A DNA stretch of 41,761 bases from a virus: IMG/VR virus record IMGVR_UViG_3300019886_000012, positions 1 to 41,761 of that record, one strand, 5' to 3'. Position 1 is the first letter of the stretch. Every line of letters begins with the position of its first letter. The position numbers were made by a program, and so were the translations under genes. Shown one piece after another: positions 27,841-36,227 of the stretch. The notes under the pieces are model-generated. The model was given only the letters and a program-made list of their open reading frames with translations. It was not told where the DNA came from and made no database searches.

Positions 27841-29456
27841 TATTTTATTGTATACCCCGCATCCTTGATTTCTTTACGTGCTTTGATAGTTGAAATACCC
27901 TTTTGTTTTGCGTACTCAGAAACTCTTGCAGAAGGAAATACTTTCTCATCTTGATTAGGAATTGACAAATTAGATTCATCATCCTCAGGTTTCAAATTAG
28001 GTTGTTTACCTGAACCACTATACTTATATTCCTTACTCCAATCTTGAATTGCTTTCAGTCCTTCGCGAATATTATCTGGTGTCATCTTACCGGGGTTTAA
28101 CATTTCAAAGAATGGAGCAAGACCTTTTTCAGTATTCAAATGTAGTCTTGAGAATGCTGACGCAGTAGTTTCAAGATTATCTTTAAGTGCCAAGAATTCT
28201 GGGTCATTCGCGCCAGTAGATGCGCGAATATCTGTATATCTTCCTTCAAGTGGACCTAAACGAGATTCTACGGCTTTAAGTTTAGTTTCAATATCAGGAA
28301 TTCTATTAAGTACGTCACCTGCCATTTGTCCGCGAGTTCGCACCGCAGTTGTGGGCGCCTCAGGCATTTTCAAACCGATTTGTTCACCTGCATCATTTTG
28401 TGGCTGTCCAGGTATTCCTTGACCAAAATCTACACCTTCAGGTGGTGTTAATCCAGCACGTTTAACAATTTGAGGAATCATTGGACCAAGTTGAGGATAA
28501 TAATTAGCAATTTCTCCCATTAATCTTACCATTGCATAAGTCTGCGTAGCACTTCCAGCATGAGCTTTTTCATTAGCTTTAACCCAATCTTTATATTTAT
28601 CTGGGTCAGATAACCAAGTTTTAAATGGTGTCATACTACCAGATGTTTTAAAGTCTTGATGATTCTGTTTAATCAAATCAATTTGTCCTTGAATTGATGC
28701 TTTTGCTTCATCAGGTAAACTTGGGTCACTTAATTGCTTTGATAACATATCAATTTGTTGTTCAGCACTGAGTCTATTTTCATCATATCCCGGATGATTA
28801 ATATGAGCGAGTAAATATTTATTAGTATTAGCTGAGTTTTGATAATTCGCAGCCATTGCCTCATCTTTATCAGCTTCAGCCTTAGTCTTTTGCTGTGTCG
28901 CCTGTTGAGTAAATTGAGTCTGTAATCCACCAACTTTAGCTTTATAATCTTCCATTGCATCTTGATAAGGTTGTTGATTATCAATTCCTTTTCCTTCAAG
29001 TACGTCAGTAAAATGATGAAAAGGAGATTCATGAAAATCAGAATGTTGTGGAGGATTAACAAGTAAATCTTTATACTTATCTTGCAAATGTGAATCTATT
29101 GGAAGTAGGTTATTAGGAGGCGCTTGACTAATAGGGGTAATTTGATTTCCTACAACAGTTGAATTAATCTGGTCAGGAGTAGATGCAATATTTTCTCTCC
29201 GTCGCAAGACTGGACCATTTGAATCATAGAAACTGTCTTGACTATTAGGTAATTTAGGAGTCAATAAATCCATCTGTTTTTGCCCTTGAATATAATCAGG
29301 ACTAGAATCATCAAACGTAATATGATGTGCAAGAGCCGCCGCGCCCATTGGCGTAACTTGTCCAGAGTTACCAAATACTTTATCCCAAGTAATACCACTT
29401 TTAAGTTTTGGCAAATCTTCAACATTAATATCAGGCATTAAATCATTTTCAGCCAT
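27840..29456 (-). CDS. candidate internal virion/ejection protein, 538 aa
   Basis: The 538-residue protein is Gln/Asn/Asp/Pro-rich with helical segments (TQFTQQATQQKTKAEADKDE, about 185-204, and around 370-440). The C-terminus forms a small basic helix pair (VSEYAKQKGISTIKARKEIK). It has no Cys, signal peptide or clear membrane segment. Its start follows AGGAG and its stop overlaps the next gene by one base. Position between two similar proteins suggests an ejection or internal core role, by context. Confidence 0.5.
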   Translation of the reverse strand: MAENDLMPDINVEDLPKLKSGITWDKVFGNSGQVTPMGAAALAHHITFDDSSPDYIQGQKQMDLLTPKLPNSQDSFYDSNGPVLRRRENIASTPDQINSTVVGNQITPISQAPPNNLLPIDSHLQDKYKDLLVNPPQHSDFHESPFHHFTDVLEGKGIDNQQPYQDAMEDYKAKVGGLQTQFTQQATQQKTKAEADKDEAMAANYQNSANTNKYLLAHINHPGYDENRLSAEQQIDMLSKQLSDPSLPDEAKASIQGQIDLIKQNHQDFKTSGSMTPFKTWLSDPDKYKDWVKANEKAHAGSATQTYAMVRLMGEIANYYPQLGPMIPQIVKRAGLTPPEGVDFGQGIPGQPQNDAGEQIGLKMPEAPTTAVRTRGQMAGDVLNRIPDIETKLKAVESRLGPLEGRYTDIRASTGANDPEFLALKDNLETTASAFSRLHLNTEKGLAPFFEMLNPGKMTPDNIREGLKAIQDWSKEYKYSGSGKQPNLKPEDDESNLSIPNQDEKVFPSARVSEYAKQKGISTIKARKEIKDAGYTIK

Positions 29457-29464
29457 TGTAACTC

Positions 29465-30007
29465 CTAATTAGTACCGTATCTCCCAGGGTTAAGAATCTT
29501 ACCAATTCCACCGACAATTCCTACACCTTGACCAATTTGTTGCAATAATCCGGGTTGTGCCGCCGCGGCGCGTTCTGCAATACTCAAATCACCAGTACCA
29601 GTTCCTAATTCAGTTGCAGAAAGTCCACTTAATCCTTGCAGGGCTGAAAGTCTATTACTAGATTGCAATCCAGCAAGTCCTAAATTTGCACCATTTACTG
29701 CTTGTGAAGTTGACGCAGCCGTATCTCGTCCTAAAGCTCTAGCATCAGTCCCAGCGCCGGGCGCATATCCGCCCTGAATCTTTTGACGACGCGCAAGATT
29801 TTGTTTCATTGCATCATATACTGACGAAACATTATTCGCGGCGGCTTGACCAGTAAGCGAAGTCATCTGTGGCGTTACACCACCATTTTGTGCAATGCCA
29901 GTCAAACCAGTTCCAGCAGTTCCTGCAAATTGTTGACCAGTTAGATTAGCTTTATTAGCTTGATCAGTTGAATTCTTTTGAACTCTCTGAGATGCACTTT
30001 TAGACAT
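29465..30007 (-). CDS. candidate internal virion protein, Ala/Gly-rich, 180 aa
   Basis: The 180-residue product is rich in Ala, Gly, Gln, Ser and Thr. It has a helical centre (YDAMKQNLARRQKIQGGYA) and a Gly-rich hydrophobic end (QQIGQGVGIVGGIGKIL). Short Ala/Gly-rich proteins of this type in podoviruses are often part of the ejection set. AGGAG precedes the ATG. No family can be named from sequence alone. Confidence 0.5.
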   Translation of the reverse strand: MSKSASQRVQKNSTDQANKANLTGQQFAGTAGTGLTGIAQNGGVTPQMTSLTGQAAANNVSSVYDAMKQNLARRQKIQGGYAPGAGTDARALGRDTAASTSQAVNGANLGLAGLQSSNRLSALQGLSGLSATELGTGTGDLSIAERAAAAQPGLLQQIGQGVGIVGGIGKILNPGRYGTN

Positions 30008-30018
30008 TATAACTCCTA

Positions 30019-30411
30019 TTATAACACCAAGAAAAAGGCGTTACCAGCTTTTTCAAACTTAAATCTATGTTCAAGAACTTTATCAAATTCCGGTGAATCA
30101 AATGTAAAGGCATGAATTCCATCAAGTCCTGCAAGTTGAACTTCCATTATTCCACGTTTAAATATTTTATCTAGTGCCTCTGCGCGAATACTTCTTTCGC
30201 ACCCAAGATCTAAAATTATAATTGCTTCGGCAATAATCTTTAAAAAAGCCGCTCCGATAACTTTTCCATCTTCAAGTACAATACACCGCGCAATATTAAG
30301 TGGACTTGCATAATTTTCTTTAGTAAAGTTATGATACTTTTCCGGCGTGAGTGATTGGATGCGCTCCAAGTCAGTATCATATTTTGGGTCATACTTTACT
30401 AGTTCTATCAT
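30019..30411 (-). CDS. GNAT-like acetyltransferase fold protein, 130 aa
   Basis: The 130-residue protein shows a GNAT-like order: an N-terminal strand-helix, then ARCIVLEDGKVIGAAFLKII (about 41-60), a strand ILDLGCE, a helix RAEALDKIFKRGI and a late strand HAFTFDSPEF. The Q/RxxGxG acetyl-CoA loop is not clear, so activity is uncertain. GNAT-like proteins are often found near the tail genes of podoviruses. The start overlaps the upstream stop, with no obvious ribosome site. Confidence 0.55.
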   Translation of the reverse strand: MIELVKYDPKYDTDLERIQSLTPEKYHNFTKENYASPLNIARCIVLEDGKVIGAAFLKIIAEAIIILDLGCERSIRAEALDKIFKRGIMEVQLAGLDGIHAFTFDSPEFDKVLEHRFKFEKAGNAFFLVL

Positions 30412-30412
30412 A

Positions 30413-31186
30413 TTAATTTACACTATCACAATGATAATATACCGTACCGCTAATTGCTGCAACAGCTACAGTTAAAATAGTTGTACTTAAAGAAGATATT
30501 GCTGGATTAATAGATGTGGTCGATGGTGATACTACACATATAGGTGCGACCTGAGCGGTAGCAAATGTAACTGTACATGACGTTGCACCAACCGATAAAG
30601 ATATTGCACCATCAATATCATTTATAGTTCCACTTGCTGCACATCCTGTACCGCCAACTGCCGGTGCAGTTGTATGTGTAAATACATGACCAGCTAATCT
30701 TGTAATACCTTGAATATCAAATAACGCAGGAGATACTGGACTACATGCTCCAGTATTTACGCACCAAGATTGAGCTGCCCTAAGTACACCAACATTAGGA
30801 CTAATAATACTTATATTTCCTAGCGACTGTAAAACAGTTACAGTTCCAGAAATTGTAGTACCATTAGCTGATATAGTTAAACCATTAAAATTAAGTAATC
30901 CTGTACCTTTTGAAAGTAATTTTAATGTAATATTAGTATCACTACCAGTTCCAGCAATCTGTACAGTTGCAGGATTAGCAGTCGCTGCATTAGTTACAGT
31001 AATACTATCAACTGCACTGGTAGTTCCAGATGAAAGAATAAATGGATTACCATTAGTATCTTTAATGGTATTAGTTTGTAACGTGTCTTTTACTTGCGTA
31101 GTTAAATTAACTTGAGTGACTGCATTAATTACAGTCATACAAGCTAACCAAGATACTATTAATATAATACTTTTCTTAATCATCAT
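30413..31186 (-). CDS. secreted fibre-like protein, 257 aa
   Basis: The N-terminus (MMIKKSIILIVSWLACMTVI, then NAVTQ) is a likely Sec signal peptide. After it, residues 22-37 (AVTQVNLTTQVKDTLQ) match the same region of the next protein upstream. The rest is Thr/Ala/Ser/Val-rich beta sequence with TNAATANPATVQIAG and a C-terminal SVGATSCTVTFATAQ region. This resembles the distal parts of phage fibres that end in conserved beta strands. It is the last of the secreted cassette. Confidence 0.6.
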   Translation of the reverse strand: MMIKKSIILIVSWLACMTVINAVTQVNLTTQVKDTLQTNTIKDTNGNPFILSSGTTSAVDSITVTNAATANPATVQIAGTGSDTNITLKLLSKGTGLLNFNGLTISANGTTISGTVTVLQSLGNISIISPNVGVLRAAQSWCVNTGACSPVSPALFDIQGITRLAGHVFTHTTAPAVGGTGCAASGTINDIDGAISLSVGATSCTVTFATAQVAPICVVSPSTTSINPAISSLSTTILTVAVAAISGTVYYHCDSVN

Positions 31187-31617
31187 TAATACCTATAGTT
31201 GCAAATTAAAGTCGTCCCAGTCGGAGGCGCAGTTCCGTATGTAATGGTAGCAGTTGATAAAGTATAATCAGCACTACCTGCAATTTGATTAAGTCCATTT
31301 TCAAAACAACTAGTACTTAATGCAGGACTTGGAGTATGTGCTAACGTAAATGTAACATTAGAACCATTAATAGTTCCAGATGGAACTTCTGCATCAGCAA
31401 ATTGATATCCTGCTGTAGTAGTTGTTACAATTACACCAGAACTAGGAAATGTAGCAGTAGAACTTATTCCAGTTCCGCCATTAGTTTTAGGGAGTAAACC
31501 TTTAACTTGAAAGGTTAGGTCAATTTGACTAACTGCGCCGATAACTAATGCAGCAGTTGACATTAGAAAGAATACTGCTACTGCACCACGATTAATCTTT
31601 CGCATAGTTTTCCTCAT
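31186..31617 (-). CDS. secreted fibre-like protein, 143 aa
   Basis: The N-terminal hydrophobic segment (AVAVFFLMSTAALVIGA) after basic residues is a probable signal peptide or membrane anchor. A second ATG at residue 5 (base 31605) has a better ribosome site (GAGGAAAACT) and may be the true start. After AVSQIDLTFQVKGLL comes the motif NGGTG, which is common in tail fibres. A short beta domain with SCFENGLNQIAGSADYTLST follows. Start and stop overlap both neighbours by one base. Confidence 0.6.
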   Translation of the reverse strand: MRKTMRKINRGAVAVFFLMSTAALVIGAVSQIDLTFQVKGLLPKTNGGTGISSTATFPSSGVIVTTTTAGYQFADAEVPSGTINGSNVTFTLAHTPSPALSTSCFENGLNQIAGSADYTLSTATITYGTAPPTGTTLICNYRY

Positions 31618-32027
31618 TAAGCAATTCTATACCAAGAGCACATATTAAATGACGAAGTTGGAATTGCATTAGTTAATGTAATAAGAGTCCCGACTAACGT
31701 AAAATCATAAATTGTAGCATCAACTGTTAACATTAATAATTGACCATTTACTTGTAAGATAATACTTTCAGGTGGATTAGGCGCATCCGGTAATACAAAG
31801 TTTTGATGATCGCCTGAATCAACTGGAATTATTCTATCTCTAAAACCAGGTAATACAGGTACAACTGGTTTAGGCGCACCTGATAATTGAATAATTGTAT
31901 TAGTATTCTTAATTACATTAGTATTTATTCCTTCTAAAGATTTCTTGACTTCTTCAAGTGCCCAATACGCTGGGTCATCTCTAGGCACTTTATTTATATT
32001 TGTTGCCAACCTAGAGGTATTATTCAT
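31617..32027 (-). CDS. fibre cassette protein without signal peptide, 136 aa
   Basis: The 136-residue protein has an N-terminal helix (DDPAYWALEEVKKSLEGINT), a Pro/Val linker (APKPVVPVLPGF) and a C-terminal beta domain (ESIILQVNGQLLMLTVDATI). Unlike its neighbours in the cassette, it has no signal peptide. It may be the virion-side adaptor of the cassette, by position only. It overlaps both neighbours. Confidence 0.5.
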   Translation of the reverse strand: MNNTSRLATNINKVPRDDPAYWALEEVKKSLEGINTNVIKNTNTIIQLSGAPKPVVPVLPGFRDRIIPVDSGDHQNFVLPDAPNPPESIILQVNGQLLMLTVDATIYDFTLVGTLITLTNAIPTSSFNMCSWYRIA

Positions 32028-32368
32028 ATCGCCGTAGCTGATGTTTCGTTACTTTGAATATTACAATTTGTTAATGCTATTTTACCGCATACAATGGCGA
32101 CGTAAAAATAATGTGTTCCACTTATAGCAGTTGTATCGTTATAAGTTGTTCCAATGATTCCAGATGAAATAATTACTTCTGTACCTGATGTAAGGCTACG
32201 TCCAACTGCATAAGTTACATTTGGCGTAGTTGATGCACTCCAACTTACAGTAATGAAATGTGGACCACTCATTGCTGTGGCAGCGAGCGCACCGCTATTA
32301 GTTATTCCTAAACCTTGCGCCAATACTAGCCTATTAACTAATAGTAATATAAGAAGTAGTTTTTTCAT
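32024..32368 (-). CDS. secreted fibronectin type III domain protein (paralogue)
   Basis: The 114-residue protein starts with a signal peptide (MKKLLLILLLVNRLVLAQ). One FN3 domain follows, seen from FITVSWSASTTPNVTYAVGR, then YNDTTAISGTHYFYVAIV and a Cys pair (CGKIALTNC). It is the paralogue of the protein at 1165-1539 in the other half of the late operon. Overlaps of four bases link it to its neighbours. Confidence 0.72.
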   Translation of the reverse strand: MKKLLLILLLVNRLVLAQGLGITNSGALAATAMSGPHFITVSWSASTTPNVTYAVGRSLTSGTEVIISSGIIGTTYNDTTAISGTHYFYVAIVCGKIALTNCNIQSNETSATAI

Positions 32369-33861
32369 TTTGCACTCAATACAACTGTAATTGCAGAATA
32401 TGTGATATTACCTGCCGTTGGATTACAAAGTACATAATCTGCGTTATTTGCACTTAACGCATACGCAGCAACATTCATTCCACCAGTTGAACCCCAGCCA
32501 GTCAATGCAGCAGGACTAGATGTATATCCAACATTAATAATAGTATGTACTGGAGTAATAATAATTCCTGTCATAGTTATTGGAGTTGCAGGTGAACTAC
32601 AAGTATTAGCATTTTGAGTACCGGATGCTATAGTAGTTTCAACATTTGCAATCTTTGCAATAGTATTAACTACAAATGCTTTATTAGCAATAGTAGTATC
32701 AGAAGTTCCTGCCGTACCAGTATTTGCAGTAGTCCCTGTAGGCAATAATGGCGTTCCAGATAAATTTGCAGCTGTACCAGAGGTATTTTGATTAAGTGTA
32801 GGAAAATTCAACATATTAGCTGCGCTGATAGTTGGCGCGTTTTGAAATGACCACGCGCCAGTTCCACCAGATGCAGGACCAGCTAATACTGTATTTTGTG
32901 GTACGGTAGCAGGAGTACAAACAATAGATGCAGTTGTACTAGGATTATTTACAATGCAACTAAACAATGTACCTAGTGTTGCACTCATAGCAACAGAAGT
33001 TACACCGCCACCACTTCCAGTAGGCCACACATTAATACAACTTGTCGCAATGCAAAATTGTGGTGCTGTGAATCCTGTATCTGAAACTACTGGCTTACCA
33101 ACAAAACTAAATCCACCAGAACCATTTTCAGTCCAAGAATATCCACCACTAGAGTTATCTACATAAGTAAATCCTCTAATAGTATTCAAGAATAGGCTTA
33201 TACCGCCAGTAAAGTCACCAGTTGAAGGATTGACCGAAAGATTAGGAACTGCACCAAAAACTCCAGCAAGATTCATTTGAATACTATTGGTAGGCGGCGC
33301 GGGATTGGTAGTTCCGCCTCCACTACCAGTAAATACTTGCCATGAATTAGTGACACCATTTGAACCGTAATAATAAGTTCCAACAGGACTTAATCCTAAA
33401 ATATTCTGCGACGCGCCTTGTGCCGTAGTCGCGCCAGTACCACCATTAGGAATATTTAATACTGGAAAACTAAAGAATGAACCATTACATATTACTGAAC
33501 TGCGTGTAACACTTCCACTTGCAGGCACGCACCAATCTTCCGTAAATCCACCAGTTCCACCAGGATTTGCATTTGAATAACTTACAATATAATATGTCGG
33601 ATTAGGATTAGAGCCTGCATTTGGAATAATGGGTATTGATAAAGTATTTCCAATTATAGAAAATTGTGCTCTCCATCCACCTAATACTGTATATCCATCA
33701 GCAGATATAAAAGTTTGTGGTGATGAAATTGTTGCAATCCAATTTCCAGTCAAACCTAATGGATTAATAAAATCATTATCAGTAATGGTAGTCTTATTCT
33801 GAGCAAATAGACTTGAGGTTATCAAAAATAATAGCAGGAATAACTTTTTAATTAAATTCAT
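32365..33861 (-). CDS. secreted tail fibre-like protein, 498 aa
   Basis: The start MNLIKKLFLLLFLITSSLFA followed by QN is a clear Sec signal peptide. The mature part is Gly/Thr/Asn/Ser-rich and beta-like. It contains the fibre motif NGGTGATTAQGA and the GVFGA/PSTGD module shared with the truncated fibre at the left edge. An ASGGTGAWSF segment is also typical of fibre repeats. Signal peptides are not expected on virion fibres assembled in the cytoplasm. It may therefore be displayed on, or released from, the host. An AAGGGT site precedes the ATG. Confidence 0.65.
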   Translation of the reverse strand: MNLIKKLFLLLFLITSSLFAQNKTTITDNDFINPLGLTGNWIATISSPQTFISADGYTVLGGWRAQFSIIGNTLSIPIIPNAGSNPNPTYYIVSYSNANPGGTGGFTEDWCVPASGSVTRSSVICNGSFFSFPVLNIPNGGTGATTAQGASQNILGLSPVGTYYYGSNGVTNSWQVFTGSGGGTTNPAPPTNSIQMNLAGVFGAVPNLSVNPSTGDFTGGISLFLNTIRGFTYVDNSSGGYSWTENGSGGFSFVGKPVVSDTGFTAPQFCIATSCINVWPTGSGGGVTSVAMSATLGTLFSCIVNNPSTTASIVCTPATVPQNTVLAGPASGGTGAWSFQNAPTISAANMLNFPTLNQNTSGTAANLSGTPLLPTGTTANTGTAGTSDTTIANKAFVVNTIAKIANVETTIASGTQNANTCSSPATPITMTGIIITPVHTIINVGYTSSPAALTGWGSTGGMNVAAYALSANNADYVLCNPTAGNITYSAITVVLSAK

Positions 33862-36227
33862 TGTACCCTTTCATCTGCAAAACTATCACCAAAAGTGATA
33901 AGTCTACTCATCTCAAAATAAGCATCAGCATCTCGACTATTTGCAAAGCATAAATATCCACGTTCATCAACAAAGTTTAATTTGATTTGTAGTTCTTGTC
34001 CAGGTTTTGTGATTAGTGGTTCAGGTAATGCTTTATAGAATGTAGTATCATCTTCACTAAATATAGTAGTTCTAATACTTCCTGAACCTGTAGCCTTTAA
34101 CTTAACACCAGTGAAAAGATTAACAACACCTTCAACTGGCTCATGACCGCCAAAATGCGCAAATTGTAATATTGGATTAGTTATAATTCCATCAATATAA
34201 TCATCAAGATTATTAGGATTAAATTTAATAATTGCTCCTGATGGAAGTAACGTACAAACTTCAACTTCAAATCCTGTAGGTGAATCTAATAGATGCGAGT
34301 TTGTGTGATAACTCCATAAATCCCATTTTAAAGATTCTTGACCAATTCCTTCATTATAATCTCCAACTAATGTAAATCCATGCATTGTAAGATTATAAGT
34401 GTTTGTGAATACTATAACAGTTTCTAATCCTGAAAGTACAATAACTGACATAGGATTTAATGAAGAACTAACGCCCCAATCAGGAAGTAGACTTTCTGTT
34501 ATAGTATAAATTCCCGGTGCGAGTTGAAATGTCTGCTGTTCTCCGTCAAGTAATGAAAATGGCAAACTAAAGTTAGTAACAAAATCAAATGCTTGAAATG
34601 ATGCCGGTGGATTAGTAATCTTTTTAATCGTTAAACTACCTATTGGCGGAGCAGGTGGTATTGATAAAATATCTGACGGAAGTAAAAACTCTGCCCATAA
34701 TCCTGCAACTGAGGCATCAAATCCATTCTCACAAGAAGTATTAATATATCCAGTTCCTAATCCAATATCATTCAACCAACTAGGACAAGTTAATGGTACA
34801 TTAGTTGGCGGAACTGATGCAGTATTACCTGCTGAATATCTTGAATTAAGACTTGCCGGATCTGCCAAAAAAGCATTAATATCAGTTGAAAATTGTAACG
34901 TATGAGATGAAATATTTCCATCAAATACTGGAGGGATTACTCCAGTAATAGTTACTGAGTTCGTATAAGCATTCGGAGCTTCGATTACACCACCAACAAG
35001 ATTTAAAGTAATGGTCATTGAACCCATTACTTTCCATACCGGAGTTCCTCCAGCGTTAAATGATGCATCAGGAATTAACTCACCGCGCATCATATTCATG
35101 CTATAAGGTTCAATAGTTGATGGATCAGTTGGTCCAGTAACTCCTGCAAGAAAACATTCAAAATATATAATTCCTGAATTACCAAGATATGCAGAATTAA
35201 AAGTAATTGATTTAATATCTCCAACACCTACTGCTTGATTAACTGCGTAAGGAATAACATCACTAATACAAGTAGGTAACACCATAGCTTCAAAGCCATG
35301 AGTTACTGATGAATTTGGCCTATTCCATAATGGACCAAATCCGGTTTGTTTTAACTTACTAGGATAAACTTGTCCTGTATTCTCCCATTGTAATCCTGTT
35401 ACTAATTCAGTTGTAACTAATCCTTTTGCAGCCCAATTAGCAGGTTCGTTATTTCCAGTAATTCCATTAATTAATGCGATTTGACCAAATCCGTTGGAAT
35501 CTAATCTCTGAGTTCCACGTGCCACGGCGGTATATTTCTGCCATCTCGGAAAATTAGGTGGTGCTGGTGGTAATCCAACTCCTTCACCGCCAAAATCACT
35601 TCCATTAGCCGCCGTGACTGGTGCGAAACATTTTACATTAGTTATTCCAAATGGAGAAACTAACATAAACATTGCAATAGCAGACGCAGTTGATGTACCG
35701 TCAGAAACTGTTATTTTATAATAAGGTGCGCCGACTGAAACTACATTTGCATATCCGCCACCGGGGACATTAAATATTAAATTCTGATTATAATCAAATG
35801 CTCCAGTGTAAAATTGTCCAACTCCAGGAATAACTGTCAATGAACCATTCGGAGCGACTGTACCAAGTCCATCAATAGTTGCTGAAATTACATCATTAGA
35901 TGAAGTCCAAGTAAGTTTAAATGATGCGCCTAGCTTAACTGATGCTAAAGAATATGCAAGTGCCGTATATCCATTTCCTTCAATGGGAATTACGCGGCGA
36001 AATGTAACTGTACCAACAACTGTAAAATCACCTACATTAGTACCCCAAGTAGGTGTTGGATTATTACCAGAATTACCAGCTACGTATATTGCTTGATAAT
36101 TACCATTACTGTCCACAATTAAATCAGGATAATGGATATCATTCAATCCCCAATAATCAGTATTTGGCTGATAGCGAGGAAGTCCATCATCTGAAATATT
36201 TGATATAACTAATGTACAAGTTGGCAT
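33858..36227 (-). CDS. large tail protein with prealbumin/SpaA-like domain, 789 aa
   Basis: The 789-residue protein is beta-rich throughout. The N-terminus (to about residue 200) looks like Ig-like modules (KLGASFKLTWTSSNDVISAT, YYKITVSDGTSTASA). Around residues 530-600 GSLTIKKITNPPASF, QTFQLAPGIYTITE and NPMSVIVLSG match a prealbumin-like/SpaA fold often used in adhesins. The C-terminus ends without a helical bundle. It is a candidate receptor-binding or tail appendage protein. It has no signal peptide, unlike the next genes. Confidence 0.6.
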   Translation of the reverse strand: MPTCTLVISNISDDGLPRYQPNTDYWGLNDIHYPDLIVDSNGNYQAIYVAGNSGNNPTPTWGTNVGDFTVVGTVTFRRVIPIEGNGYTALAYSLASVKLGASFKLTWTSSNDVISATIDGLGTVAPNGSLTVIPGVGQFYTGAFDYNQNLIFNVPGGGYANVVSVGAPYYKITVSDGTSTASAIAMFMLVSPFGITNVKCFAPVTAANGSDFGGEGVGLPPAPPNFPRWQKYTAVARGTQRLDSNGFGQIALINGITGNNEPANWAAKGLVTTELVTGLQWENTGQVYPSKLKQTGFGPLWNRPNSSVTHGFEAMVLPTCISDVIPYAVNQAVGVGDIKSITFNSAYLGNSGIIYFECFLAGVTGPTDPSTIEPYSMNMMRGELIPDASFNAGGTPVWKVMGSMTITLNLVGGVIEAPNAYTNSVTITGVIPPVFDGNISSHTLQFSTDINAFLADPASLNSRYSAGNTASVPPTNVPLTCPSWLNDIGLGTGYINTSCENGFDASVAGLWAEFLLPSDILSIPPAPPIGSLTIKKITNPPASFQAFDFVTNFSLPFSLLDGEQQTFQLAPGIYTITESLLPDWGVSSSLNPMSVIVLSGLETVIVFTNTYNLTMHGFTLVGDYNEGIGQESLKWDLWSYHTNSHLLDSPTGFEVEVCTLLPSGAIIKFNPNNLDDYIDGIITNPILQFAHFGGHEPVEGVVNLFTGVKLKATGSGSIRTTIFSEDDTTFYKALPEPLITKPGQELQIKLNFVDERGYLCFANSRDADAYFEMSRLITFGDSFADERVQ

